Positions 1 to 8,554 of a DNA stretch of 64,000 nt are shown here, in pieces. Numbering within the stretch: the first letter of the stretch is position 1; each line of letters starts with the position of its first letter. Position numbers and translations under genes: made by a program. The stretch lies in contig JBBQKU010000018.1 of NCBI GenBank assembly GCA_038327195.1, positions 1 to 64,000 on the forward strand, in the 5' to 3' direction. Below the pieces are notes generated by a model. That model searched no databases. It worked only from the letters and a program-made list of their open reading frames with translations, and had not been told where the DNA came from. Source of the DNA: UBA4416 sp038327195. Lineage in GTDB: Bacteria; Bacteroidota; Bacteroidia; B-17B0; Aurantibacillaceae.

Positions 1-59
1 AAACCAATTATTCCAACCAAAAGACCTGTTCTACTACGTATTTTTTCTAAAACGCTCAT
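1..59 (-). CDS. PpiD/SurA-type peptidylprolyl isomerase, N-terminal fragment
   Basis: Only the first 19 codons are in the window; the gene runs off the left edge. The ATG is the complement of 57-59 and reads MSVLEKIRSRTGLLVGIIG. This matches the start of the inner-membrane-anchored SurA_N/PpiD peptidylprolyl isomerases of Bacteroidota, which begin with a short basic stretch followed by a membrane anchor. In that family the body of the protein folds outer-membrane proteins in the periplasm. Its position downstream of coaX and lptC on the same strand fits the gene order I recall for Flavobacteria. The call rests on a very short stretch plus context. A 183-bp gap (60-242) with no recognisable signal separates it from the next gene. 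Confidence 0.6.
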   Translation of the reverse strand, partial: MSVLEKIRSRTGLLVGIIG

Positions 60-242
60 AATATATTATTAATTTAAGGAAGGCAAAGATAAAATTATTG
101 CTGAAATATGGAAAGATTTTATGAAAATAAATTCATAGTAACTAACTGTCTTCGTAATTTCATGCTTTTATCGACTCGGAACCTACTATTACAGCATAAC
201 TTGTTGATTAGTAGTTATGTATTGTTTCTGAAAAATTAGTAT

Positions 243-455
243 TTATTTTAATTTCGCGTTGTGTTCGTTAACTTTTGCTTGAACCTTGCGTTGATGTTTT
301 CGTAATAAATACATTATACCAGCTATAATAAATACAAAAACAAAGTATAATGCACTATCTGTGTCATTTTGAATCAAAAAATAAACAGAAATAGATGCAC
401 ATGCTATTGCTGTTAATAACCAAATAATCTCAAGTATTCTAAAAAATTTATTCAT
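243..455 (-). CDS. Small two-helix membrane protein
   Basis: A 70-residue protein with two hydrophobic segments (about residues 8-27 and 36-50), joined by a short acidic turn and followed by a basic, hydrophilic tail (RKHQRKVQAK). I do not recognise a named family. It starts 2 bp after the lptC stop codon, so it is almost certainly co-transcribed and translationally coupled with lptC. That placement suggests an envelope role but does not prove one. It is the last gene before the 183-bp gap that precedes the isomerase gene. Confidence 0.6.
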   Translation of the reverse strand: MNKFFRILEIIWLLTAIACASISVYFLIQNDTDSALYFVFVFIIAGIMYLLRKHQRKVQAKVNEHNAKLK

Positions 456-457
456 AA

Positions 458-1015
458 TTATAATTCGTTTTCGTCTAATCTTATGGTTGCTATAATATCT
501 TTTATTTCGTATTTCGTAAAATCTTGATTTGCTTCTAACCCATTTCCAGTTATTATTTCTTTCGCTGTAGTTATTTTTACAAATGCATTAGAAGTAATTT
601 TCTTTTTTTCTTCATCCCAAATTAATAGTTCGGTATTTAATTTTTCACCTTTCGCATTTAATACTTCAACATTATATTTCAATTCCATACGTTGACTTGT
701 TTCGTAGCGTACAGCATAATTTCCTTTTAAACTAGTTTCCTCTTTTCCTTTATTATCGTAAAATCTAACAAATACTCCTTTTGGTAAAATTGTCATTGGT
801 TCCTTTACTCCTTTGTCATACATAAGCATTTGAGGAGCTTGAAGTTTAATTTTTAAAATAGTTGAATCCGAATATAACATCGTAATATTTTTACCAGTTT
901 GAGAAGGCATGATTGTTTTTTTTCCAATTGCCAAAACCTCATTTCTGTTTGTTTGACATGAAAACAAAAATAAAGTGAAGCCAAATAAAAAAATATTAAA
1001 AAATAATTTAATCAT
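458..1015 (-). CDS. lptC: LPS export protein LptC, lipoprotein form
   Basis: A 185-residue protein with a lipoprotein signal ending in a lipobox (LFSCQ, Cys at about residue 20). A beta-jellyroll-like repeat of short strands follows (residues 50-180), including YSDSTILKIKLQAPQMLMYD and the region ending ITGNGLEANQDFTKYEI. This is the pattern of Bacteroidota LptC, the periplasmic link that passes lipopolysaccharide from the LptBFG transporter to LptA. Most proteobacterial LptC proteins have a membrane helix, while here the anchor appears to be lipid. The gene begins 12 bp downstream of the outer-membrane protein gene and is followed after 2 bp by a small membrane protein gene, so all belong to the coaX transcription unit. 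Confidence 0.8.
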   Translation of the reverse strand: MIKLFFNIFLFGFTLFLFSCQTNRNEVLAIGKKTIMPSQTGKNITMLYSDSTILKIKLQAPQMLMYDKGVKEPMTILPKGVFVRFYDNKGKEETSLKGNYAVRYETSQRMELKYNVEVLNAKGEKLNTELLIWDEEKKKITSNAFVKITTAKEIITGNGLEANQDFTKYEIKDIIATIRLDENEL

Positions 1016-1027
1016 GAATTATTTTTA

Positions 1028-2494
1028 TTAATCATATTTATATTTAATAAACCAGCGCTTATTAAAAGTAAACCCTAATGTTATTCTAACATATTCTTCC
1101 TGCAACAAGTTATTTGAAATGCTACCAAGTTTTCCATATTGTGCGGAAATATTTACAACACCAATTTCGTCAAATCGGCCAATTCCAACAGGTAATCCTA
1201 AGCCAGCTGAAACTGAATAATTACTAATTTTTGTGTTTTTTAAATCTAAATATCCATTAGAATAAGATGCGCCTATGCGGTAATGAATTCGTTTTATATA
1301 ATTAGATGAACCAAATGCTAGTTTATTCGGAACATAATTTAATCCTGCAGAAACTCTATAGCTATTATTAAATTCTGTATTTGGATCATCAAAATTTTTG
1401 TATCCTGACCAGTTTGTAACTGCTGCATCAATTAGAATAGTTAGTTTTTCACCTTTTTTGAATGATAAGCCAACACCCATTTCTAAAGGCAATTTAATAT
1501 TGCCTGAAATATTTTGTGAATTTAAAATAGTGTCTTTTGGTCGTTCAGTTCCAAATCCATCTAATGAATAATTGTAAATAATTTTGTTTTGTTTTGCACT
1601 TAAAGTCGCAGGAGTATTGATGAAAAAACCAGTACCGATAATGATTTTTTCTTTTAAAATCCTTCTTTTTCCTTTCTTTTTTAAAGAATCAATTGTAAAG
1701 TTAGTTTGTATTCCCCCATTAAATGTAAAATCATTAACTTGTGTTGATCGTTGTCTTTTAGAATTGAAAAACAAAAGTTGGTTTGGGTAAACAATATCAG
1801 TAGTTTGATTTATAGCGCCAAAAACATAATTTGCAGTGGCTCCGATAGAAAAATTAGATACTAATTGTTTTACTAATTTAATACCCTTATATTTTGCGGT
1901 TTTATTGTATTTTATTAAAGAATCTGCAAAACTTGATCTTTGAAATTTATATTCTTGTCTACGGAATGGTTTTACTCCTAATCCAATAAAGGCTTTATTT
2001 ATCCCTCCTTCTCCTTTATATATATATTTCATTGTACCACCAACAATAGGTTCATCTTGTGTTGAGGTAATTTTATAGCCTACTGAACTAAATGGCATAA
2101 TTCCAAAAGCTGCTCCTCCAATTTTTTTTATTGGAAACCCGATTGAACCATAAGAAAAGTTAGAATTGGTTTTTTTTAATGACGTAGCAGAGCTACTAAT
2201 TTTAGTAAATTGAGCTTGTCCACCTAACTCAAGTACTGTTAGCTTTAATCCTGATAAACTCGCAGGATTAGCAACGTTTATGAAAAATGGAGCAATACTA
2301 TCTTGTTGATACGCTATAAAAGAATTTCCCATTGCAGCTTGAGATGCAAATGTTTGAGAATTTAATTCGCCAAAACCATAGCGCGAATATGGACTTGAAG
2401 TAAGATTTTGGGCAAAAGAAATATAGGTTGAGCATATTAGTGCAAAGCAAACTATAAGTGCAGTTAATGATTTATTTATTGGAGTTGATTTCAA
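1028..2494 (-). CDS. Outer-membrane beta-barrel protein, OmpP1/FadL-like
   Basis: A 488-residue secreted protein with a signal peptide ending near AQ at residue 29. The motif SPYSRYGFGE follows directly and is a hallmark of a large group of Bacteroidota outer-membrane proteins. Many alternating amphipathic strands and a closing strand rich in aromatic residues (ITLGFTFNKRWFIKYKYD) indicate a transmembrane barrel related to FadL/OmpP1 hydrophobic-substrate channels; the cargo is unknown. Its first 23 bp overlap the 3' end of coaX in another frame, so the two are translationally coupled. lptC follows 12 bp later. The constant pairing with lptC hints at an envelope-assembly role, which is inference. 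Confidence 0.75.
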   Translation of the reverse strand: MKSTPINKSLTALIVCFALICSTYISFAQNLTSSPYSRYGFGELNSQTFASQAAMGNSFIAYQQDSIAPFFINVANPASLSGLKLTVLELGGQAQFTKISSSATSLKKTNSNFSYGSIGFPIKKIGGAAFGIMPFSSVGYKITSTQDEPIVGGTMKYIYKGEGGINKAFIGLGVKPFRRQEYKFQRSSFADSLIKYNKTAKYKGIKLVKQLVSNFSIGATANYVFGAINQTTDIVYPNQLLFFNSKRQRSTQVNDFTFNGGIQTNFTIDSLKKKGKRRILKEKIIIGTGFFINTPATLSAKQNKIIYNYSLDGFGTERPKDTILNSQNISGNIKLPLEMGVGLSFKKGEKLTILIDAAVTNWSGYKNFDDPNTEFNNSYRVSAGLNYVPNKLAFGSSNYIKRIHYRIGASYSNGYLDLKNTKISNYSVSAGLGLPVGIGRFDEIGVVNISAQYGKLGSISNNLLQEEYVRITLGFTFNKRWFIKYKYD

Positions 2495-3203
2495 TGGTAT
2501 AATTTAAAATATCGTTTAATCCTTTTAAAACTAAATTTTGGTGCGTAAAGATGCTATTTTTTAACCGATTAGCCAAGTATTCAGAATCTCCTCCAGTTAG
2601 AACACAAATCAAATTTGTATAGTGTAGTTTATAAGTGTTTATTATTCCATCAATTTCAGCAACTGTGCCATTTAAAACACCTGATAATATTGAGCTTTGA
2701 GTTGAATTTCCAATTAATGTGGTAAAATTTTCATCAAATTCAATTAATGGAAGTTTTGCTGTATAATTATTTAGAGACTTCAGTTTCATTGTTATTCCTG
2801 GCGATATTCCACCTCCTAAATAATGATTTTCTGAATTTGTGAAATTATATTTTATGCAAGTACCTGCATCAATCACTAACACATTTGATTTTGGATATAA
2901 ATAATATGCTCCTACAGAAGCCGATATTCTATCAGAACCTAATGTAGAAAGTGAATGATAATCGTTAATAATTGGAATTTTAGTTTGAGTTGTAAATAAT
3001 ATAGTTTCTTTAAGTTTTGAAATTTCGATAAAAAAATCATCAGTTTCAGTTACACTACTAACAATAATTTTTGTGCATTTTGCTATTAAATCACTTTTCA
3101 ATAAGTCTTTTGGGGATTTAAAGGATTTAATCTCTACTAAGGTATTACCTAAATATAATGCGGCTTTTGTTCGCGTATTTCCTATGTCTACAACTAAATT
3201 CAA
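2472..3203 (-). CDS. coaX: Type III pantothenate kinase
   Basis: CoaX phosphorylates pantothenate with ATP in the first step of coenzyme A synthesis and belongs to the ASKHA fold. The 243-residue protein shows the phosphate-1 motif VVDIGNTRTKAALY at the N terminus. It also has VIDAGTCIKYNF (phosphate 2), GGGISPGITMKLKSLNNYT (substrate and dimer-interface region) and LTGGDSEYL near the C terminus. Length is normal. The start is a TTG (complement of 3201-3203); no in-frame ATG precedes the first motif, so the rare start is well supported. It is the first gene of the leftward run coaX, barrel protein, lptC, small membrane protein, and overlaps the next gene by 23 bp. panD elsewhere in the window serves the same pathway. 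Confidence 0.93.
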   Translation of the reverse strand: MNLVVDIGNTRTKAALYLGNTLVEIKSFKSPKDLLKSDLIAKCTKIIVSSVTETDDFFIEISKLKETILFTTQTKIPIINDYHSLSTLGSDRISASVGAYYLYPKSNVLVIDAGTCIKYNFTNSENHYLGGGISPGITMKLKSLNNYTAKLPLIEFDENFTTLIGNSTQSSILSGVLNGTVAEIDGIINTYKLHYTNLICVLTGGDSEYLANRLKNSIFTHQNLVLKGLNDILNYTIEINSNK

Positions 3204-3266
3204 GAGAGTATAAAAATAGATAAATACTTGATACTGAAAATGATTTTAAGTTTTTTTAAGTTTTTT

Positions 3267-3296
3267 TTTGCAATACAGATTTTTCTACTAAATTTG
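3267..3296 (+). promoter_or_regulatory. Promoter of tRNA-Phe (Bacteroidota sigma type)
   Basis: TTTG at 3267-3270 and TAAATTTG at 3289-3296, separated by 18 bp, match the Bacteroidota -33/-7 consensus (TTG, TAnnTTTG). The predicted start of transcription is a few bases ahead of the tRNA. Confidence 0.7.
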
Positions 3297-3311
3297 CACT
3301 CCAAATTACTT

Positions 3312-3384
3312 GGTTCTGTAGCTCAGCTGGTAGAGCACTAGACTGAAAATCTAGGTGTCACCGGTTCAATCCCGGTCGGAACCA
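3312..3384 (+). tRNA. tRNA-Phe (anticodon GAA)
   Basis: A full cloverleaf can be folded. The acceptor stem GGTTCTG pairs with CGGAACC. The anticodon arm is CTAGA-CTGAAAA-TCTAG with GAA at the anticodon. The T arm carries GGTTCAATCC. CCA is not encoded. A rho-independent terminator follows within 5 bp, so it is a single-tRNA transcription unit. Confidence 0.97.
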
Positions 3385-3388
3385 CAAA

Positions 3389-3418
3389 AATCCAAACTTT
3401 TATTGTTTGGATTTTTTT
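3389..3418 (+). terminator. Terminator after tRNA-Phe
   Basis: The inverted repeat AATCCAAAC (3389-3397) and GTTTGGATT (3405-3413) is followed by a run of T. It lies immediately after the tRNA and just before the ATG of the next gene, so that gene probably depends on readthrough or a promoter hidden in this stretch. Confidence 0.85.
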
Positions 3419-3423
3419 GTTTA

Positions 3424-3837
3424 ATGAAAATGAAAAATTCTCTTATTTTATTGCGGGGATTACCTGGAAGTGGTAAATCTACATTAGCTGCGTTGTTATC
3501 TGAAAACGGGAAGTATCCAGTTTTTTCAGTGGATGATTATTTTACAAATAAAATAACAGGAGAATATATATTTGATTTTAAAGACAATCATTTAGCCTAT
3601 AAGACATGTGAAGAACATGCAAAAATCTCAATGGAAAAAAATATTGAGAAAATTTTTATACATAATACATTCACAATTGAATGGGAACTTGAGGCATATT
3701 TTAAATTAGCTAAAGCATATGATTATGCTATTTTTGTTGTAACAGTAGAAAACTACCATCAAAATAAAAACATACATGACGTTAGTGAAGAGCAATTACA
3801 AAAAATGGCAGAAAAATATAAAATTAAACTGCTTTAA
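3424..3837 (+). CDS. Small P-loop kinase, N4BP2-like / AAA_33
   Basis: A 137-residue ATP-binding protein. The Walker A motif is LRGLPGSGKSTLA (about residues 9-21). A conserved acidic strand (SVDDYF) and the pattern HNTFTIEWELEAYFKLA follow, with a C-terminal ENYHQNKNIHDVSEEQLQKM block. This order matches the NEDD4-binding-protein-2-like branch of polynucleotide-kinase-type P-loop kinases. The substrate is unknown, with nucleic-acid ends or a small metabolite both possible. The open frame extends upstream into the tRNA (to 3355), but those residues are not family-like, so I take the ATG at 3424. It begins only a few bases after the tRNA-Phe terminator and overlaps the convergent neighbour by 4 bp. 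Confidence 0.75.
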   Translation: MKMKNSLILLRGLPGSGKSTLAALLSENGKYPVFSVDDYFTNKITGEYIFDFKDNHLAYKTCEEHAKISMEKNIEKIFIHNTFTIEWELEAYFKLAKAYDYAIFVVTVENYHQNKNIHDVSEEQLQKMAEKYKIKLL

Positions 3838-4079
3838 TTTTTTGAAGTAATTTGTTTTTCAATAATCGAAAATTCTTCTTCAGAAATGTTAAGAATTGAT
3901 TGATTACAATTAATTAATTCTGAAATAAATAATTTGTCAGGATAAATTTTCGCTTCAGTTTTTTTTAAAATAACCTGTTTACCAATAACAGAAATTTCAA
4001 TAAACTTATTTGAGTTAATGACTTTAAAATAATTTTTGTTATTGGTGTATTTTCGAAATACAGGAAAATCTTCATTCAT
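3834..4079 (-). CDS. Hypothetical small soluble protein
   Basis: An 81-residue protein with no signal peptide, membrane segment or known motif. Residues 1-55 look like short beta strands and residues 60-80 like a charged amphipathic helix (ISEEEFSIIEKQITSK). Its 3' end overlaps the convergent kinase gene by 4 bp. It lies 46 bp downstream of the SlyD-like gene on the same strand and may share its transcript. I cannot assign a function. Coding status rests on length, orientation and tight packing. Confidence 0.5.
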   Translation of the reverse strand: MNEDFPVFRKYTNNKNYFKVINSNKFIEISVIGKQVILKKTEAKIYPDKLFISELINCNQSILNISEEEFSIIEKQITSKN

Positions 4080-4125
4080 TATTTTATTCTTTTTTTAAAT
4101 AAATTAATTCAGAAGATTAGACTTA

Positions 4126-4638
4126 TTAATGGTGATGACCACCAGCTCCGTGCACATGACCATGATCAAGCTCTTCAGCTGTAGCTTCACGAATTGACAA
4201 TATTTCACCAATAAAATGCAAATGATGGTCAGCCAATGGGTGATTAAAATCCATAACAACATAATCATCACCAATTTCACTTACAAAACCCATCAATTCA
4301 TTTCCATCGGCATCATTCATCATTAACTCTTCACCTTCAATAACTCTTTCTGAATCAAAAACACCGTCCACATGAAAAGCTTCTTTAGGGATTTTAGTTA
4401 CCATTTGAGCATCCGAAACACCATAACCATTTTTTGGTAAAACTGCAAAATCAAATTTATCACCTACTTTTTTATTTAATAAATTTTTTTCAAAATCGGG
4501 CAATAATTGTCCACCTCCAAAAATAAAAACGAATGGATGCTCTTTTGTTGTTTGTTCTATTAATTCAGGAGTTTCTTGTTCTACGTTAGCTGATAAATGA
4601 TAGTTTACCGTTACTACTTTGTTATGAGATACTGTCAT
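4126..4638 (-). CDS. SlyD-type FKBP peptidylprolyl isomerase
   Basis: A 170-residue protein of SlyD architecture. An N-terminal FKBP half (residues 8-70, with PFVFIFGGGQLLPDFEKNL) is followed by the insert-in-flap chaperone domain (about 70-125). A second FKBP strand (VMDFNHPLADHHLHFIGEI) and a His-rich metal-binding tail (HGHVHGAGGHHH) complete it. SlyD proteins catalyse cis-trans prolyl isomerisation, act as holdases and bind Ni/Zn through the tail. No signal peptide is present, so it is cytoplasmic. It sits between the aldehyde dehydrogenase gene (51 bp upstream) and a small hypothetical gene on the same strand. Family assignment is strong, while the metal-delivery role is inferred from the tail. 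Confidence 0.88.
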   Translation of the reverse strand: MTVSHNKVVTVNYHLSANVEQETPELIEQTTKEHPFVFIFGGGQLLPDFEKNLLNKKVGDKFDFAVLPKNGYGVSDAQMVTKIPKEAFHVDGVFDSERVIEGEELMMNDADGNELMGFVSEIGDDYVVMDFNHPLADHHLHFIGEILSIREATAEELDHGHVHGAGGHHH

Positions 4639-4689
4639 GCTTAAAGTTTATTTTAGTTTTGATTTGTTTTATTATAATTTATTTTCGAA

Positions 4690-6213
4690 TTAAAAATCAA
4701 ATTTAATTCCCTGAGCTAAAGTTAATTTTGTTCCGTAGTTAATTGTGTTTGTTTGACGACGCATGTATGCTTTCCAACTGTCTGAACCACTTTCGCGACC
4801 ACCACCAGTTTCTTTTTCTCCACCAAATGCACCACCAATTTCTGCACCACTTGTTCCAATATTTACGTTTGCAATACCGCAATCACTTCCATTAGTTGAT
4901 AAAAACTGTTCAGCTTCTTGCATATTTAAAGTCATAATTGAAGAAGATAAACCTTGAGGTACACCATTTTGAATAGCAATAGCTTCTTCAATCGTTTTGT
5001 ATTTCATAATATATAAAATCGGTGCGAAAGTTTCATGCTGAACTATTTCAAAATCATTGTTAGCTTCAGCAATACATGGGTTTACAAAGCAACCACTTTC
5101 ATAACCTTTACCTTCTAAAACGCCTCCTGGTATTAAAATTTTTCCACCTTCAGCTATTACTTTTTCAATGGCACTCATATAATCTTTTACAGCACCTTTA
5201 TCAATTAATGGTCCAACATGATTGTTTTCATTTAATGGATCACCAATACGTAATTGCTTGTATGCACTTACTAATTTTTGTTTAACATCATCATAAATAT
5301 CTTCATGAATAATTAATCGACGCGTAGATGTACAACGTTGACCAGCCGTTCCAACTGAACCAAATACTAAACCAGGTAAAACTGCTTTTAAATCTGCATT
5401 AGGAGTAATGATTACAGCATTGTTTCCACCTAATTCTAAAATTGAACGACCAAAGCGACTTGCTACTTTCGTTCCTACAATACGACCTACACGAGTAGAA
5501 CCTGTTGCAGACACTAATGGAACTCTAGCATCTTCACACATTTTTTCTCCTATAGAACCTGGACTTACTAGTAAACAAGAAACACCTTCAGGTAAATTAT
5601 TTTCTTTAGCAACTTCTATCCAAATATTATGACAAGCAACAGCACATAAAGGAACTTTACTTGACGGTTTCCAAATACATACATCTCCACAAATCCATGC
5701 TAATGCAGTATTCCAATTCCAAACAGCAACTGGGAAATTAAAAGCGGAAATGATGCCTACGATTCCTAACGGATGCCATTGCTCATACATTCTATGATTT
5801 TCTCTTTCCGAATGCATTGTTAAACCATATAATTGACGAGAAACCCCAACTGCAAAATCACAGATATCTATCATTTCTTGAACTTCTCCTAAACCTTCTT
5901 GCAAAGATTTACCCATTTCATAAGAAACTAATTTTCCTAAATCATTTTTTTTAGCTCTTAGTTTTTCACCAAACTGACGAACAATTTCACCACGTTTTGG
6001 TGCAGGTATGTTTCTCCAAATTAAAAATGCTTGTGATGCAACCTGAACTACTTTTTCATAATCATTTGCATTTGCAACTTGAACTTTAGCTATCAACTTT
6101 CCATCAACTGGGCTATAAGATTCTAATATATCCCCGTTTGCAAAAAAATTACTTCCCGTTGCGCATCCAATGTTTACATCTTTTATTCCTAGAGATTTTA
6201 ATACTTTTTCCAT
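4690..6213 (-). CDS. ALDH7-type aldehyde dehydrogenase (aminoadipate semialdehyde type)
   Basis: A 507-residue NAD(P)-dependent aldehyde dehydrogenase. Visible motifs are the nucleotide-binding WKPSSKVPL (around 181), SATGSTRVG (235-243), the general base Glu260 in LELGGNN and the nucleophile Cys294 in GQRCTSTR. The C-terminal block runs from FGGEKETGGGRESGSDSWK. The N-terminal INFPVAVWN-type pattern (ISAFNFPVAVWNWN) and the GGGRESGSD ending are typical of ALDH7/antiquitin (alpha-aminoadipate semialdehyde dehydrogenase, lysine catabolism). The natural substrate is inferred from family resemblance only. All catalytic residues are present. It is transcribed leftward ahead of the SlyD gene, 51 bp apart. 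Confidence 0.88.
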   Translation of the reverse strand: MEKVLKSLGIKDVNIGCATGSNFFANGDILESYSPVDGKLIAKVQVANANDYEKVVQVASQAFLIWRNIPAPKRGEIVRQFGEKLRAKKNDLGKLVSYEMGKSLQEGLGEVQEMIDICDFAVGVSRQLYGLTMHSERENHRMYEQWHPLGIVGIISAFNFPVAVWNWNTALAWICGDVCIWKPSSKVPLCAVACHNIWIEVAKENNLPEGVSCLLVSPGSIGEKMCEDARVPLVSATGSTRVGRIVGTKVASRFGRSILELGGNNAVIITPNADLKAVLPGLVFGSVGTAGQRCTSTRRLIIHEDIYDDVKQKLVSAYKQLRIGDPLNENNHVGPLIDKGAVKDYMSAIEKVIAEGGKILIPGGVLEGKGYESGCFVNPCIAEANNDFEIVQHETFAPILYIMKYKTIEEAIAIQNGVPQGLSSSIMTLNMQEAEQFLSTNGSDCGIANVNIGTSGAEIGGAFGGEKETGGGRESGSDSWKAYMRRQTNTINYGTKLTLAQGIKFDF

Positions 6214-6376
6214 ATAATTGTAATTTTAGTAACGTTAAATTTTGAAGGCTAAATATAGTTATTAATTTATTCCTGAAATGAGCTAAATTAATTATTTGGA
6301 GTATATTTTTTGTTAATTTTTTCGGATTGACTTTCTCGTTATTTCCTCTTATTTAATTAAGTTTGCTTATTCATAT

Positions 6377-7372
6377 ATGAGAATTAACCATTTAATATTT
6401 ATTTTTTTATTTCTGATTAGTTTTCAGTCTTTTGGTCAAAAGGAAAAGAAGAAAAAAGTAAAAGAAATACCTGAAAACATTGAAGTTTTTCCGAAAAACT
6501 TTTTGGTTCGTCCACGGTTTGTATATCCAACTATTTTAATTGATGTAAATAGTAGACTTTTAGGAAAAGGTGATAAATTTAGATATAAACCGGCTATTCC
6601 AGGAGTTGTAGGTTTGTCTTTAAAAATAAAGAAAGTCTATATTTCCTTTGCTATTAAGCTTCCTGCAAGTGAAAAAAACATTCAAAAATTTGGAAACACT
6701 AAGTTTAGAAATATTTTTGTAAACATACAGGGTCGAATCCTCAATTGGAGTTTATTCTATAGAGATTATAAAGGTTTTTATTTAGATAATTACGAAAAAT
6801 TTTATCCCAATTGGAATAAAGATTCTCTAGGTTATCCTCATACAGATAAGTTGCGCATTATTGAAGGGGGATTAAATCTTGGGTTTAATTTTAATAAAAA
6901 TTTTTCCATGAACGCTGCTTTCGCTCAAGGTGAGCGGCAAAAGAAAAGTGCTGGCTCTTTTTTGATGGCACTTTCTGAAAGATACCAACGTATTGAGGCG
7001 GATTCAACTTTTGTTCCAGCATTGCAGAGTACATTTTATCCGAATTTGAATAAATTGAAATTCGGAAATTTTACAAGTACTATTTTATCAATTGGCTTTG
7101 GATATCAGTTTGTATACAAAAAATTTCATTTAACCCCTGTTTTTATGGTTGGTAGTGGTTTTCAAATTCAGAAATATACTCAGATTGATAGAGAACGTTT
7201 CTGGATAAATGTGCCAGTTTATACTAATTTCAAAACACAACTAGGTTATAATGGGGATCATTTTTTCGCAAATATTATCTATCAAAGAGAATTTAATACC
7301 ATTCCTTTAAAGGAGTCGCGGATTAAACTTTATCACAACTGGCTGGAATTTGGAATTGGAGTTCGGTTTTAA
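6377..7372 (+). CDS. DUF4421 family outer-membrane barrel protein
   Basis: A 331-residue secreted protein with a signal peptide ending FGQ at residue 21. A basic patch (KEKKKKVKE) follows, then repeated amphipathic strands to a C-terminal strand ending in GVRF. The sequence fits the DUF4421 family of Bacteroidota, predicted outer-membrane beta-barrels of unknown function. The region around residues 40-60 (VRPRFVYPTILIDVNSR) is the conserved N-terminal block. A -7-like TAAGTTTG lies at 6358-6365, which would leave almost no 5' leader, so I treat that promoter as doubtful. It converges on the next gene, with a shared palindromic terminator between them. Confidence 0.7.
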   Translation: MRINHLIFIFLFLISFQSFGQKEKKKKVKEIPENIEVFPKNFLVRPRFVYPTILIDVNSRLLGKGDKFRYKPAIPGVVGLSLKIKKVYISFAIKLPASEKNIQKFGNTKFRNIFVNIQGRILNWSLFYRDYKGFYLDNYEKFYPNWNKDSLGYPHTDKLRIIEGGLNLGFNFNKNFSMNAAFAQGERQKKSAGSFLMALSERYQRIEADSTFVPALQSTFYPNLNKLKFGNFTSTILSIGFGYQFVYKKFHLTPVFMVGSGFQIQKYTQIDRERFWINVPVYTNFKTQLGYNGDHFFANIIYQREFNTIPLKESRIKLYHNWLEFGIGVRF

Positions 7373-7395
7373 TTGAATAGTTCAATTAAGAGTTT

Positions 7396-7441
7396 ATATA
7401 AATCAAAAAGGTTGGATTAATCCAACCTTTTTGATTTATAT
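7396..7441. terminator. Bidirectional terminator, 46-bp perfect palindrome
   Basis: Every base from 7396 to 7418 pairs with its partner from 7419 to 7441. The GC-richer core is GGTTGGATTAATCCAACC, flanked by A and T runs on each side. It lies between two convergent genes and can stop transcription from both. Confidence 0.9.
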
Positions 7442-7452
7442 TTAATAAATAA

Positions 7453-8241
7453 TTATTTTTTCTTATCAAATTCAGTCACTTGATTATCATAACATAAATA
7501 GTATTTTCCTTTTGTTATGTTTTCAATACTTGTTTCTTTCCCAAACCCTTTCTTTACAATAGTCCCAAAGGAATCATATATTTCAAAGGCAGTTTCATAG
7601 GAATATTGAACAGATTTACCATCTTTACTTACCATAAATGTTGGCTTTTCTGTCATGGAATTAAGAATAACAGCACTAGATACTTTTGGTGCAACACCTA
7701 ACCCTACTTGTTTTACTCTAAATTTATTTTCACCACTATGCATTGCAATTTGAAACGAATAATCATGACTTTCAGCAGAACCGATTCCTATTACTTCGCC
7801 AACATACACCCACTTATTCCATTTAAATTGTTCGACGATATAAGGTAAAGCACCGCTTTCATTTTTTGTAGTCCATTTTAATAAGCCAAGAGTATTTACA
7901 TTCATGCTTAATATTTCATAAGTAGGGCGCGGTTTTAAAACTTCAGGATTTAAGACAACGGGAATACAATCACTTTGGTGAATAATTTCAATTGTCACTT
8001 TTTGACCTGGTTTAATGTTCATGGCTGATAAATCTATTTCAAAAGCACTAGAATTAACCTCGTCGGTCGTGATTTTGCCATTTACTTTAATTTCAGTTGC
8101 ACAAAATCCTACACCATTTTTTCCAAAAGAATTTTGAATATATATATTCTTATTCTGGAATTTACCTTCAACAACTAATACACCTGCATTAGAATTAATA
8201 GTAAAAATAAGTAGTGTGATAATTGAAAATATTTTATTCAT
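7453..8241 (-). CDS. Secreted protein with short T9SS-like C-terminal region
   Basis: A 262-residue protein with a signal peptide (MNKIFSIITLLIFTINSNAG) and a beta-rich body. The last 60 residues (FEIYDSFGTIVKKGFG... ITKGKYYLCYDNQVTEF) resemble a degenerate T9SS type A sorting domain: the 'D-G-x-x-V/I-K-x-G' strand and 'L/I-x-x-G-x-Y-x-L' strand are present, but the usual terminal basic strand is replaced by DKKK. I cannot name the N-terminal domain. A Cys pair (residues 47 and about 92) could form a disulfide. It shares the palindromic terminator with the convergent DUF4421 gene. Confidence 0.6.
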   Translation of the reverse strand: MNKIFSIITLLIFTINSNAGVLVVEGKFQNKNIYIQNSFGKNGVGFCATEIKVNGKITTDEVNSSAFEIDLSAMNIKPGQKVTIEIIHQSDCIPVVLNPEVLKPRPTYEILSMNVNTLGLLKWTTKNESGALPYIVEQFKWNKWVYVGEVIGIGSAESHDYSFQIAMHSGENKFRVKQVGLGVAPKVSSAVILNSMTEKPTFMVSKDGKSVQYSYETAFEIYDSFGTIVKKGFGKETSIENITKGKYYLCYDNQVTEFDKKK

Positions 8242-8305
8242 CGAAATTTAAATTATTTTATTATAAAGTAATTAAGATACAAAAATATAGATAAAAAAGG
8301 GAATA

Positions 8306-8497
8306 TTACAATAAGTGGCGCATTTTAACAAATAAAAACAGTAATCCTATCACTAAAACAATGTAGAATAGGGTTTTTGAAGCACCTTTAAAGTGGATTT
8401 TGTTTATTTTCTTATCTTTTTGATAAGACCAAATCATCGCAATTATAAAAATGATTACAAAAAAACCTGCGAATATTATTTTTCCTGTTGTGAACAT
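8306..8497 (-). CDS. Small two-helix membrane protein
   Basis: A 63-residue protein with two predicted transmembrane helices (about residues 6-23 and 43-59) separated by a basic loop (KDKKINKIHFKG). No signal-peptide cleavage site and no known domain are visible. It is on the minus strand, 64 bp upstream of the secreted-protein gene and divergent from the WG-repeat gene, whose start is 57 bp away, so the two probably share a promoter region. The function is unknown. Confidence 0.5.
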   Translation of the reverse strand: MFTTGKIIFAGFFVIIFIIAMIWSYQKDKKINKIHFKGASKTLFYIVLVIGLLFLFVKMRHLL

Positions 8498-8554
8498 CTT
8501 TATTGAATTTATTATTTACAAAAGTATAATTTTAAAACGATTTTTTGATTTTAT

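Noticed and set aside
3355..3423. Upstream extension of the P-loop kinase into tRNA-Phe
   Set aside because: The first 23 residues would be encoded by tRNA and terminator sequence; the ATG at 3424 directly precedes the family start.
3834..4638. Toxin-antitoxin pair formed by the 81-residue protein and a neighbour
   Set aside because: The neighbours are a SlyD isomerase and a kinase, neither of which is a toxin or antitoxin, and no antitoxin DNA-binding motif is visible.
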